DNA from: Narthecium ossifragum
Lineage: Eukaryota > Streptophyta > Magnoliopsida > Dioscoreales > Nartheciaceae
Direction: 5' to 3'
Assembly (NCBI GenBank): GCA_963920575.1
Contig: OY986969.1
Location: forward strand, 134,001-198,000
DNA: 64,000 bases
Under the pieces are notes generated by a model. The model saw nothing but the letters and a program-made list of their open reading frames with translations. It had not been told where the DNA came from and searched no databases. The position numbers and the translations under genes were made by a program. Within the stretch, counting starts at the first letter, position 1, and each line of letters opens with the position of its first letter. This document shows positions 36,408 to 48,785 of the stretch, piece by piece.

Positions 36408-39400
36408 TGTCACGCCCCGACACAGAAAACTCATCCAGATCGAGGCGTGAGCCACCTAAACCTGTTTACATCATCAATTGGCGCACAAGTATATAACTGC
36501 TATGAATTAAAACAATTTAATCCTCAAATTCATAAAATTTTTGGCAGAATTCCCTTTATAATTATAACATAGGAAACCTGTACATTTGATAATTTCACAT
36601 TTACAACTTGACAAATTACAATTATGACAAATGATTAATCATTACATTCCTCAAAGGTCTACATTAAAGAATGTTACAACACTTCTCCAATACAATTAAA
36701 TTAATAATCATACAATCCTATTCTCGAACATTTCAGATTATACATCAATTTATACATCACTGAGTAAAACTGTAAATTAACTGTAGATGAACTCCTCGAA
36801 GCTCCAAGTCCTCGGTCACCTTGAAATATCGCGCCATCTTCTAGAAGATCACCTGAAAGAAGGAACTGCATCGCCGATGCAGCCCAGGTAGGGTGAGCAA
36901 CAATGCCCAGTAGGGTTCTACTCTACGTCGCACAGAAAGGAAGGGAAACTGCAACTGTGTCGTTCTCCGCCTAAGCCTAAGGAATGCCAAGGGTCCCATA
37001 ACCCTATCGATGTCCCAAGGGCTCCCGTCATGAATCTCTCTCTTGAACATGTTACCAAGATCACCCTAAGCACCAACAGGGGAACGCTACCTTGCGGGAT
37101 CACCCTTACCCAAGAACAAACGAGAGGAAACAAAGACTGAGGGCTCCTATCCAGGTACCACCCTGCCCAGTCATACCATCTCTCGTGGGGACACACATGT
37201 CAGGGAAAACATCGACAACCATCCTTAGCACTTGGCCTTGGAAACCGACACGACCTCTACACCTCAAATACAAATATATAATCCATAGTCGACTATAGTA
37301 ATAACCTCAAATGATATCCAACATAATCATTGATGACAATCACGTCCTAATCCTCGACTACCCAAACCCCGGTCCTAGGGCTAGATCCGGGCTACCCGAG
37401 AACCCCGGATCGGCGATCGAAACCATCGCCTACCACCTAGCCTTAATACTTCTAATGCATACAACATGCATGAGCCTATTCAAACAACTAGACCTAGGTG
37501 TCTCTACATGTCAATCACCAATCAATAGTCCATTTAGGTGAGATAGCAAGCTAACAAGATGAGGAAGAAGCATATAAGCATAAGCTAGGAACGAGGGAGC
37601 ATTTAGAGGCCACAACCCCTCAACCCTCCACGAGGAGCAAACCAACACATGGTCACCACAGATACATTAAAACATCCAGCAATTAGAATTACACTCTACT
37701 GGTATAATTATCCAAACCATACATAATATCCTTCAACAAACCAGGGCACACCTTCGGCCCATAAGCTTAAGCATCATATATGAGTACAATCGGCGTAATT
37801 AGCATGAGACCAGAATGGTTGAGTAGAGGGAGAAGCAAATGACACTAAAATGTAGCGTTTAGCAGTACATGTAAAGTAAATAACAAATTTGGTATAGAAC
37901 TAACTTGAGGGTGTTACATCCAAGCCAAGCAATTATAGAACACTTCTACAACGAAATTGAGAGCTACCGGTGGGAATAAGAGAGGGGAAAACAAGGAGGT
38001 TAAACATCGGAGGAACATCATAACTATCAATTAACCCAAAACCTCAGCCAACTCAATCGGTCAAGCTAAGGGCGGTGAAGAAAGCTACTGTTAACTCTAC
38101 GGCTGTCCCCTTCGTCGAGCACTGATCCAAATAACCAGAAGAAGGCTGCGAACTCGATTAGATTGACAAAGCAGCTACTCAACAGAGCTCTGTCAAGGTC
38201 ACTGTAGCAAGGAGGCGGACCAACAGAAATCTGGTTGGCCTGCCCCGAGGCTACCATCTCTACAAGGAAACATAGCCAACGAGAAGAGCCAAGGGTCGAC
38301 ATCATTTCAAACAGAAATCGACAATCGCAGCAGTCCCAGTAAGTTACGAAATCCAACTACAATCAGCAAATCCAAACCAAACCAGGAAAAATCATGATAG
38401 GGCTGGTGGAGGAGTTCATGCATCAGGTAAGCCAAGAACAAGGGGAGAATCCACCAGGAAGTATCCGACAAGGGTTACCGGGAGCAAGAACAACCAAGAG
38501 GGGAGAAAAACTTCATCAAACTCACTAATACCCACGGATCCAAACCTTTGCAGCAAGGAAAGAAAAGAGCCCGCGTAAGGTCCTAAGCTAGCATGAATCC
38601 CGGCGGAAAAAGATCCATCAATACTCTTGAAAACAGGGAAAAATCTGATCGAAACTCAAGGGAAGAAGATGTGACCCGTCGATCAACCAAAAACCAAAGA
38701 AAAGAAAGGATAAATCCCATCAAAAATCCAATGGCATATAAAGATCTAGGCTACAGCAGTAGAGCAGGAAGAAGAACCATGGCATCGTATAGATACAATT
38801 GATAAGAACAAAGCATGGCATTCATCGATCATCGGAGCCACGAGATCCACCAATCAACAACCAAATCCAATCACAGGCATCAAAACCTATTCCTAGTCTA
38901 GTAGAGTCTAACCCAAGGATTAGATCAGAAACCCTACCTCTAGGCGCGAGATCTCGTCCTTCTCCTTCTTCTCCGGCCGCGGTAGCCATCGCCGCCAAGG
39001 TTTCCATCGTCGCTGCCAACGTCTCCGTCGTTGTTGAAGAAGACAGCCCCACCGCCGTCGCCAAGCTCCTCTCCGGCCGCACCCTCGCCTCCGACGAGAG
39101 GAACCCCGCTGGTTCCTCTCCTCCTCTCTCTCTCTCCGCGAGATCGGGCCGCTGCTCTCTTGCTCTCTCTCTCTCTCTCTCGGAGTAGATCGCGATGAGC
39201 TCTCTCTCTCTCTTAATCGCGGCTGAAGCCCTAGCATTAGATGGGTTAAGTGGAGCTTAAGTACTAATGACTTAAGATTAGATCCTGGCCATCCGATCGG
39301 CCAGATCTAATCCCATAAGCTCAAACCTTGATTTAATCAAGATCTTCCGGTCTAGGATTCCCCTAATGATCTAATTAGGCACATACATCACCACACGGCC

Positions 39401-39574
39401 GTGTGTGCGCTACGTGTGTGTGAAACCAGCTCCGCCAAGGGTAATTTACCAGATTACCCCCAGAGCCGCAACGATCAACGGAGATCGCGAAGCAAGGCCA
39501 ACCAAGCCCAAAACCAACAGAACCAGACCCTCGACCCAAGCGGTCAGACCGGGTTGGAGGTACGGGTCCTCACA
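36408..39574 (-). mobile_element. Long LTR (B), about 3.2 kb, minus orientation
   Basis: On the minus strand it starts TGTGAGGACCCGTACC at 39574 and ends GGGCGTGACA at 36408, next to the primer site. A GC- and CT-rich block at about 38940-39190 lies near the presumed transcript start. Open frames inside are not conserved. Only about 0.4 kb of internal sequence follows to the left, so the element is truncated or rearranged. Confidence 0.7.
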
Positions 39575-40265
39575 ACATAATCCTGTGAGTACCGTTTCCT
39601 ATTCACCAAAGAATAGGGTCAGTTCACCTCCTAATTAAGCGCCAAGAAATATAGGAAACATATCACACCGTATCCAGTAACTTAAACGCCTAGACCTTCA
39701 GCTTTAGAGGGCAAACCACACGAAAGTATTGGTTACATCAGAGATTCACATTCAACTTCTTAATGAAAGTGTAAGCTCAAAGAGAGAGCAAAGGATTGTC
39801 GACCGTAAATCAGCTTAATCTGGCTCGATTCCGGATCGGATGTGATCTAATTCGGTCCAAACCGGGCCAATCTGGCTGTAATCTAGTTAAGTATGGATTG
39901 CTGGATCGGGGCATGATCGGATTCAGCTGTGACTGAGCTTGATGGGCATGATCTGGTCCAATCTGGCTAGGAGGGGGGGGAATCAGCCGAGGAAAGCGCT
40001 GCTAGGTAGGGTTATACCTACTGATGTTGTTTCGGGTTGTTTAGGGTTTAGGGTTTAGGGTTACACCCCTAAGGTCCTAATCAATCATATACATCAATCC
40101 AAGACAGTGTGTGCAACTGACTGCCAGGGAGTAATTTTACCAAATTGCCCATGAGGTCAAAAACAACCACACGATCATCTGATCGTACCCGACACGGAAC
40201 CAAACCAACAAAAAACGGCCCTCGACCTACACGGTCGAGCCAGGTTAGAGGAATGGGTCCTCACA
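39575..40265 (-). mobile_element. Fragment of another LTR of the same family (D)
   Basis: The right end GAATGGGTCCTCACA at 40251-40265 and the preceding text (AATTTTACCAAATTGCCC, ACGGCCCTCGACC, CGGTCGAGCC) repeat the outer end of LTR B. It includes a (TTTAGGG)3 tract at 40040-40062. Confidence 0.55.
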
Positions 40266-40506
40266 TTTCCTCTTTCCTAGTTTCAGGATTAGCATGAATA
40301 ATAGTTTGATTGGGATTAGTTACTATTTTTTTATGCAGTTTGAGTCCATCTGTAAGTTGGTCCCTCCTTAGTCTATAAAAGGAGGCGTAGGACATGTATT
40401 TTTAGGGCTTTTAATTAATTCGATAAATTGAGTGGTTTTCTCTTTTAGAGAATTATGGTTTTCTCTCTCACAAAGAGGATGATCGTCTCTCCTGTCGAAA
40501 GGCTTT

Positions 40507-40755
40507 CTCTTTCACACTCACATTGCACCAGCGATCCAGGACTTGGCGGACGCGATGAGGAGCTTTGAGGAGGAGATCGGGGGTATCCCGGTTGTGAAAG
40601 CGACGAATCCGGGGATGGAGGAGTGGCAACAACAAGATCTAGGGTTTTTGTTTGAGGCGTCGAATGATGAGCTCGGGCTCCCGCCAACGACGACGGGGAG
40701 GGCGAGGCGAAAGAGGTGGTCGAGGTGGAGGTGGTGGAGACGATGGAGACGGTGA
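40507..40755 (+). pseudogene. Possible captured host gene fragment (conserved LEASDDELGLPP-type motif)
   Basis: An open frame reads IQDLADAMRSFEEEIGGIPV, then MEEWQQQDLGFLFEASNDEL and GLPP, before turning into low-complexity Arg/Trp repeats. The acidic LFEASNDELGLPP text looks like a real protein motif rather than noise; I think related motifs occur in plant proteins but cannot name the family. It is preceded by a retroelement-like leader with a TATA box (CTATAAAAGGAGG, about 40375), so it may be a transduplicated scrap. Confidence 0.3.
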
Positions 40756-41059
40756 TGGAGGGGTTTTGTGGGATGTGGGGGTTCGATGATGACATGTATG
40801 ATGATTTGGGTTCAGGATGAGGTCGGAGATGGGCAACGGCGGCGGTGTGGTCGCAGCCAAGCTCACTTACTTGAGGGCCTCAAGTTACTTGTTCGTTGAA
40901 AAAATAAAAAAAGAGAACAAAAATAGATACGCCTGGGATGGGTGTGTGGTCGCCATGCACATGAGGTGTGCCAATCATTGCAAGGATTGAAAGGATGATG
41001 GGTTATACCGTGTCTCAATTAAAAGGACTTTGTTGTTCTAAACCTAAGTCTAAGCTATG

Positions 41060-43550
41060 TGTGAGGACCCGTACCTCTATAACTGGTTCGACCGCGTAGG
41101 TTGGACTTGTGGGTCGGGTTGGTTTTGTTTAGCGTCAAGTGTGATTGGTCAATCGCATTGTCGTTTTTGGACCCAAATGCAATTTGATAAAATTGCTCAT
41201 TGTTGGTCGGTTTCACACCCGTGGTAGCGCACACACAGTCTTAATTGATGTATGTGATTAAATAGATCCGGTACCGGATCTATTCGTGATCGTCATATTC
41301 AAACGAGATTGCGACGAGATATCAAAATTTGGGGTCAAATCGGACTCAGTCCGATTAACTGATTCGATTAAACCAGCTCATCCTTAACCCATCTTCCTCT
41401 CTCTCTCCCCACTTTTCTTTCTCCCCCGAGCCCGCGACAGCTTCCCCCTTCTCCTCCCTCACTCGCGACCCAGCCGGCTTCTCCCTCTTCGCCGGAGCCC
41501 CTTCACATCATCGCCGGCCGCCGCTCCTCCCCGAGCTCCCCCTCACCTCTCTCAAGTTTCGAAACCCTTTCCCCCACCAGATCCGACCCTCTCTCCTCCG
41601 TCCCTCTCTCCCGAGGTCGCCTGAAACCCATCTTCTCCATCGATCGACGACCTTCGCAGGCCATCTCGCGCCGTTTCTTTTTCCGCTGCCAACATCCAAC
41701 ACCTGGAACGGCGTCGGGGATAAAGACCAAGCCCGGATCTCCTCTTCCCCGAGCTCTCAGGTAGGGTTTTCTACCTGAATTCTTTGATTCAGTTCTAGGA
41801 TGTGTTCGTGGTAGCTTTCTTCATCGTTTTAATGCTATTCATGCTAGATTAGTGGCTGGTTTTGGATTCATTGATTTCGGATTTGATTGAAAGGGTTTTA
41901 ATCGGATTTTTTCTTCTACCTTGCCTCCCTATGCTTAGATCTTACCTGACCTAGGTTTAATCGATGATTGATAGGTTTTAATGGAGTTTAATCAAGTTGT
42001 TCTTCCCGGATTTGATTTCAGCCTGGATCTGTGCATCCAGCAAGATTCTTTTCGGATATGGTGCCGTAAGGAATCTCACTAAACTTTCAATATTAAAGTT
42101 GTAGACCTTCGAGTCACTCTCAGTTCCAACTGATTTCATATTTGTCTGATTTTCTTTCTATTTATGATGAATTATCTCCCGATCTGCGATGAAACAGATT
42201 CTTTGTTGAGTTTCGGGTTTTCATCTATTTGCGTTGGATTTCGGACTCGGATTGACTGGCTTCTTTGTTATGTTATGAAAAATCATGTTAGGATATGTGC
42301 TGTCTATTAAAGGTGGGATTTTGATAAGTTTTCTTGGGTTTTATCTTGATTTCTTGGCTTCGATCTTTTCGTGGTAGATCTTTTCGTGGTAGATTGATAA
42401 GGATACTAGTATGCTAGTAGGCGATTTCCAGATGGATTCTCGTGAATTTAATGTGGATTGCTCGAGAGAATAGGCCTAGCTTTTCCTATTTACTAAAATG
42501 CTATCGTAGACGAATTTCCCCCATTTCTCTTATCAATTTATGCTATTATGCCATGCATGCCTTTATAGTATCTATGCTTGTTCTTGTCATCGACCTAATA
42601 TATCAATGCTATGTTATCATTTCTTGTCATGTTAAATATATGTATTTAATTGCTTAGTGTAAATGGATCGACAGTATGCCCTTTACTGCTTTGTGGGTTA
42701 ACCGAGGGAGTGATGACCCTCGGGAATGTTTAGAATAAGTGGGCCGAAGGTGTGCCCTAATTTATGTATATTGTTTTTGTTGTTTATTCTGCTTCTTGTT
42801 GTTTGGTGAAGGCTTGTTTGCCCCGTTGATTGTATTGTTTAGTTGTTTGTTTAGCTTCGTGAAGGTTTGTGGGCATGTGCCCTTACTTTGTTTAGATGCT
42901 TGCTATGTTTACCCCTCATGGGCAAGCAGAATGCTATGCCTAGCCTTGTATTGTATGATATAATGTTGCATGTATTGATTCATTTATGTGCGCGTGAGCG
43001 TTAAATGCATTTGATTGCATTAGAAACATAAGGCTAGGATGTGAGCGAATAGGGGTTTCGTCAATCTGAGTGCTCGGGCAGTTCGGATCTAGCTTTAGGA
43101 CCGAGGGTGGGTAGTAAGGTTTAGGGCGCTATTATTATGTTGAATCTATGTATTCTCGAGAATAGTGTTTAGTTGGCTACAATTTGGTGTTGATTGAGGT
43201 TTAGAGGCCGTGTCGATTTTCTAAGGCCAAGTGCTAACGATGACTATCAATGTCCCTGATTTGTGTCCCCAGACAGTGGTTTCCTACCTGGTAAGGGTGT
43301 TCCCACCTCAGTTTTGGTTTCTGTTTCTCCCAACATAATGGTGCTAGTCCCAGCGTGTTTGGTTGGGAAAGGTAGGATCCTTTGGGAATCAATGGGGTTA
43401 TGGGGCCCATTGGCATCCTTTAGATTTAGACGGAGAAGCGACACTGTTGTTTCCTCTCTACGGCCGTCCAATTCCTATCGCACTCTGAGTAAATTAGTTC
43501 TTTACAGTAGGCTTACATTCACTTTTCCCATGATTTAGTTGCTTTTAGGA
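41060..43550 (+). mobile_element. Long LTR (C) of the same family in opposite orientation, 3' end lost
   Basis: Starts TGTGAGGACCCGTACC on the + strand. It contains GC-rich (about 41400-41760) and inner blocks that match the reverse complement of B, for example GGGGTTATGGGGCCCATTGGC at 43393 onward. The expected GTGACA end and primer site are missing. The 3' edge given is approximate. Confidence 0.6.
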
Positions 43551-44737
43551 TGAACGTTATTGTATTCTAGGTTTAATTATCTGTTTTAGATAGATTTATC
43601 ATTTCTAGTAGATTAACTTAAGATTAATTTAGGTTTATCTCGAAAGAACTTCATAATTATCCTTTTAATATGCCGTAAATTAAGTTTGACCGTATTTTCG
43701 ATTAATTGGACACCTCTATTCAAACTTTTGCACGTCACTGATTTTGACTTGTTTAATCTATTTTGACTTTTTAAATTTATTTTGACTTTTACCAGTCAAT
43801 GGCAAGATTTCCATTCTAACATCTTCCCATATGCCACAATAAAAGACGTAGCTAACAAAAATTTGTGTCCTTGTGCAAAATAGTCCCTAAACCAAATAAA
43901 TAATTATATATGTCATGTAGTATCCAAACAAAGGTTTAATTATGGACAAGTTGGAAATTATAATTTAACCATGATTTGATTATTGTTCTTTTTTTATCTT
44001 TTTGTTAGTTAAGCCCAAGTGCTAGAAACAAAAATGTAGAAGAAGACAATTTAACAAATATTTGATTTCTATCCATAATTTGCTAGCTTAATAGACTATT
44101 TAGGAAGCTATGACGGGTGACATCACACAGATGCTACAGATGGAAACAGGCAAAAATTCTCTGCGTCACCAAAACCTAATTATATCACTATCGTTGTTCC
44201 CAAGCTGCAACGCAAAATGAGGTCTATGCATCTTATCCAATTGGCACTCGCCACTCGGGCATTGAAGACATTTGCAGGCCAAGTAAACAGCCACCACCAT
44301 GCATTGCATTTCGAGGTACTTTTGGCTAACATGGATGGATGCCTTCTTATTTAGCTATATATGTACAAAATAAACAACATCTAGCTAGCGAAGTCTGGGG
44401 TTAACACAACTGGCACATCTGCCTTCATCGGTTCAGTAACGACGGATAGGTACAACCCCTGAGTAGCTCAAGTTATTAACACAACTGGCATACACGTCTG
44501 ACTTCATCGGTTCGGTAATGACGAATAAGTCCAGCGCTAACACCGATTAGAAAATAAAAGGGAAATAAAAACAAAAGAGATTGATATTGAATTTTTTAAA
44601 GAATAAATTTTTATCCAGCTGGATATGAGACGTGCTGGAGTCCTCACAATTAAGCCACATCAATGCACACACATAGACGGCTATTTAATGATATAAGAAG
44701 CACTACAATAGAACTAACTTGGGACTAATGTTTGGAT
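43551..44737. other. AT-rich intergenic sequence
   Basis: No gene recognised. At 44395-44535 a block with AACACAACTGGCA and CTTCATCGGTTC(A/G)GTAA is present twice in direct orientation, about 70 bp apart. Confidence 0.4.
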
Positions 44738-45492
44738 CAAGGATTGCCGTGCCGACCGGCAACCTCGGTGCCGGTCGGCAAATATCGAGCCGGTAGGATA
44801 CCGGCTCGATATCTTGAACTGGCTCTGACTCAGCAGGTTTTGGCCTTGTGCCGACCGGCACTGGCCGGTGCCGATCGGCACACCAGTTTGCCGATCGGCA
44901 AATGGCTGGTGCCGGTCGGCAACAGGGGGCGCTATCGAGTTACATCACCTAATCCGGGTCGAGTATTTATACTCCTTAATACATAACCTAATACATAACC
45001 TAATCCGGGTCGAGTCTAAAGACAAAATAGGCCGGATCTACTAAAACAAATCCTAAGATCCGTTTTGCCGGGGCGCTGCCCCGGACCCCGTTAACTCTGC
45101 GTAGTGTGTCATAGTCGAGCTGGCGACAGAATCCAAGACATCCAATGCACAACAGGAGGGGAGGAGGGAAGGGGCCGAATCAGAGGATGGGAGGGGAGAG
45201 GAAAGGAGAGAAAAGGGAGGAGGGAGGGTGGCCGCCGCATGCAAGGAGGAGCGCGCGGGGAGGCCGCCACACGAGAGGCCGTGCCAAAGATCTCAAAAAA
45301 TATATGTTATTTTTTATTTTGAGTGCTCAAAGATCTCAAAAAACATCCAAATCAATCTAAAATATCAAATATAAATATCCTGGATGGTCAAAACTCCGTG
45401 CCAAACGTCTAATAGGCCGTGCCAAGCCGTGCCGGCCCGTGCCGGCGCCGGCCATGGCCGACACGGCACGTGCCTCGGCACGGCAATCCTTG
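44738..45492. mobile_element. GTGCC-rich hAT-like element, 755 bp, perfect ends
   Basis: Perfect 16-bp terminal inverted repeats CAAGGATTGCCGTGCC, flanked by the 8-bp direct repeat GTTTGGAT (44730-44737 and 45493-45500). The subterminal region is packed with TGCCG(G/A)TCGGCA palindromes, the kind of array that binds hAT transposase. No transposase is encoded. The TIR is related to that of the 212- and 224-bp copies. Confidence 0.88.
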
Positions 45493-46269
45493 GTTTGGAT
45501 AGTAAGGATGTTGTGCGTCAAATATGGAAAATTTGAGGTGTCCTACTGGTCCATTGGGCTAGCCTCTTTCCGGTCCGAATATTTCAGTTAGTGGGTTGGC
45601 TTGATCTGTCACTCAAAGTCACCCTGTCGTGACCTGAAATTTGTTGGATTGGGCCTGGGTCACGTAAATGATGGATAGATGCCCATAGAATCAGGCATGT
45701 GGCCTTGGTTCAAGTCCGACGTAACTTTAGCCTGATGGGCCGGAGGTCAGTTATGGCCGCTCTATGTATTAGGCCAAGGTCTGGGCTTCTTTGGGTCGGG
45801 CTTGCATAATAAGACATGATGTCGCTGAACTGACCCATTTACTCCCCCCAACCACTTCATGATTTCTATCCATCTCCACTCCAAAACGCGATCATCGGGT
45901 TCTTCGCAAGAGACCCCTTTCCTTCGTCGCCGTGATGAACCCGATCTAGGGCTCATTCTCTCCGACCTCCCTCCTTTTTCATGGACGTTGATGTTGGCTT
46001 TTGTCCTCCTCCGACTCACATGGCCTCCGACGAAGATGGCCTCCTCCTCCCTTCTCCGACGCCGATCTAGGGTTTCCTCTCACGCTTGAAGCCGGCCTTT
46101 GGATCTTGACAACTTCGGCCGATCTTGGGTCCGATCCCGTTGGAAGTGGCTGGGCTGCGAGCATGAGCTGCGATATTGAGGAGCTTATTGGCCGGCGGCA
46201 TCTGATCGCCTTTGCCTTCTAGCAAAGCACCTGAATCCCCTAGCAAAGGTCTTCCTAACTTGATCCCCT
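45493..46269. other. Unassigned region, possible transposon leader
   Basis: Several short open frames, none recognised. The block at 45880-46220 reads like a plant 5' leader or pseudogene with CTCC-rich text, and may be the 5' part of the Harbinger element that follows. Confidence 0.3.
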
Positions 46270-47060
46270 CTGGATTTCGTCTTGATACTTGATTTCTTCA
46301 TCTATGATCTCTGTTTTGATGGTATTTGGTTGTAATGTTTGGGGTTTCGACTGGATTTGGAGTTTTTTTGTGCTCTATGAGCCCGTTTGGCAGCATGGAA
46401 TGGGAGCGAATAGGAGTGAATCCGGCGGATTCCGGAATTCGCGGATTCCGGATTCTCGGATCCCGGCGTTTGGCTCACCGTCGGATTCCGAAAAACAGAA
46501 TCCGCCCAAGGGCGGATACCGAAATCGGCGTCCGCGGTATCCGCTCGTGCGGATACCGCGGATTCCGGATCCCGGATTCCATCCGGGATGGGAGCCAAAC
46601 AGGCCCTATATGTCTGATCCCCTCTTCGTTGGCATGTATCTTGGGATTTCTTTGCTGCTCAACATATATGGTGGTTTATTTCATCTGGATACTTGATTTA
46701 TTCTTCTATGATCTCTGATTTGGTGGTGTTTGGTTGTAATGTTTAGGGTTTCGACTGGATTTTGAGTTTTTTTGTGATGTGTACTTGATCATCTATGTTG
46801 GCATGTATCTTGGGATTTCTTCGTTGTTCAATGAATCTGATGGATTATATCATCTGGATTTGTGTTTTTCTTGCTCTATGATCTCTGATTTGGTGGTGTT
46901 TGGTTGTGATATTTGGGGTTTCCACTGGATTTGGCGATTTTTTGTGCTCAACAAAAGGATAGTTTTTGGTTGACATGTATCTGTGTACTTGATATGTGTT
47001 GGCATGTATCTGTGTACTTGATCTATGTTGGCATGTATCTGTGTACTTGATCCTCTCAGC
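46270..47060. repeat. Imperfect tandem repeats (about 170-bp unit and about 30-bp unit)
   Basis: The phrase GTTTGGTTGT(A/G)AT(G/A)TTT occurs at about 46325, 46730 and 46900, each followed by TTTCGACTGGATTT-like text. The first copy is interrupted by a MITE. At 46970-47055 a unit GGCATGTATCTGTGTACTTG is repeated about three times. Confidence 0.75.
46379..46606. mobile_element. Tourist-like MITE packed with GGATTCCG palindromes
   Basis: Ends GAGCCCGTTTGGC and, inverted, GGGCCTGTTTGGC, typical of PIF/Harbinger-derived MITEs. The 228-bp body contains about ten GGATTCCG, GGATACCG or GAATCCGC words. The host repeat is interrupted here, which supports insertion; possible target site TAT is ambiguous. 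Confidence 0.7.
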
Positions 47061-47856
47061 AAAGGGATAGTTTTTGGTTATTATGTGATGGATTTGCTTG
47101 TTTCTAGTTTCCGGCAGCAATGTTATTTGAGTAAAGCCGGACTTTTTGGTGGCTTTGCATGTGAAGTTATCAAACTGCATGGGCATGCTTCGTATTTTGG
47201 TTATTTATCTTATTTTCCTTCGGATTTTGCTTCAATTTTTGCTATGGCATATATGTCCGATCCCCTACTCTGAATAATTTCGCTTTGTTTGTAATGAGGC
47301 TGACATTTATGTGTTCTTATGCATTGGGTTTTATTTGATCCCCTACTCTATGGTTCTTTATGCCTGCTGTGCCTTGTATTGGGGCTCTCTATGTCATGAG
47401 AGCTCCAATGTTATGTGAGATGCTCATCCCCTTTGTTAACGCTTCAATTTGAGTTTATTTTATGGCTAGTCACTTGATAGCACCGTCTTCTTCTCTTATG
47501 CTTTGATTCTGGTTTATTTTTGGCACAGTTTTGTCTTATGTTGTATTACATGTGATAAAGTTATTGTACTTGTTGATTCAATGGGAGCTCCAATGTTAGA
47601 ATTTAGATGCTCATACTTGCTTTAATTGATCTCCTAATTAAAGCTTTGATTTTAGCTGTTTTACATGCTCATGTTAGTATTAGTTGATCCTCTATTTGAA
47701 TTTATGATTTCATGTCATGTTCTTTAGATACTCATGTTGGTATAGCTGTTTTACATGCTCATGATAGCATTTAACTGCTCATGTTGTCTGCATGCAAATA
47801 GATAGAGATATAGATGTGTTCTAGGGTTTTTAGTTAAGGTTTGACTTTTCTAGTAG

Positions 47857-48170
47857 ATGGCCAATGGTGACGACGAGCAGTTTGAGTGGATGAGGATGCA
47901 AGTTGCATCCTATGTTGTCGTTGTCACGGTGGCGCGACGCTACCTTGACTCACGTGATAACACATGTGTTATACCACGTGAGCAACGACTTGTGTTGTAA
48001 AAAGGGCATATGGATAGAGTATTGAGACCTGGGGGGATTACCGTGTTATATATGTATGGATGCAGACACTTTGCATGAGTTAGCAAGAGTGATGAGAGTA
48101 CGCCAACTTCTGATGGACACTGATCATGTCAAAGTTGAAGAACAATTATGTATATTCCTACAACACTTTA
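47857..48170 (+). pseudogene. PIF/Harbinger transposase N-terminal remnant
   Basis: ATG at 47857 opens MANGDDEQFEWMRMQVASYV and continues VARRYLDSRDN... to a stop at 48000. After a gap and frameshift, the frame from 48056 reads TLHELARVMRVRQLLMDTDH and VKVEEQLCIFLQHF. This is the DUF8040-type start of plant Harbinger transposases (a ...DTxHVxVEEQxAxFL... pattern). The catalytic DDE part is absent because the sequence runs into citrate synthase DNA at about 48157. Confidence 0.65.
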
Positions 48171-48743
48171 AGGGTAGCCATTGTTCATGCATACAAGAAC
48201 ATATGAAAATTGAACGCAAGTTTCAATTACCATATCCAGATTTATGTTTCCCAGTTGAACTTTTCCATGTTCTGCGTTGAGTTTCTTTAGGCACTCCTGC
48301 ATTACACACAAGGCAAATACCATAGCTTCAACTCATGAGGTAGTTGCTATATTTTCTCAAGTACTAATCTTGTTACATGAATGGCCTACATGATTATGCA
48401 TAAAATGCACATAATACATACAGCTCTCCATCAATACTATGCATGCTATGAAATGAAAGGATTATATTCATCTTTTAAGGTATTTTAGTAGCTGCAAATA
48501 ACGAACATTACACCTAATGCACCTCTTTCTTTCATTCACATTAGAGAGATTATACAAAATCTCACAAGCAGAAAACAACAGTAAAAAAGATGAACATTGT
48601 TGTGTAAACTCAAAGACAAATGCACATGTGGGGTATATGAATTCAAATTTACAAAGATAAAAAATGCAATGAGTCATTCCTAGACAAAACGAGAGAAATA
48701 AACCTGTTGCTCTGGAATCAGATCCTTTAACTGAGATCGAAGA
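48157..48743 (-). pseudogene. Partial citrate synthase copy, inverted (arm M)
   Basis: Minus strand: matches exon 3, intron 3, exon 4 and part of intron 4 of the gene at 50691-61284 (compare 51275-51890). Exon 4 text AAGAAACTCAA(C)GCAGAACATGG is preserved, and the AACAG|GT donor and GCAG acceptor are still present. It has no start, promoter or the other exons. Confidence 0.9.
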
Positions 48744-48785
48744 TACATGCATCAGTTGATGCAGCATCATGGTCCAAAAATGTAG

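Noticed and set aside
38799..39237. Several frames of 80-130 codons in both strands
   Set aside because: CT/GCC-rich leader-like part of LTR B; not conserved between B and C as protein.
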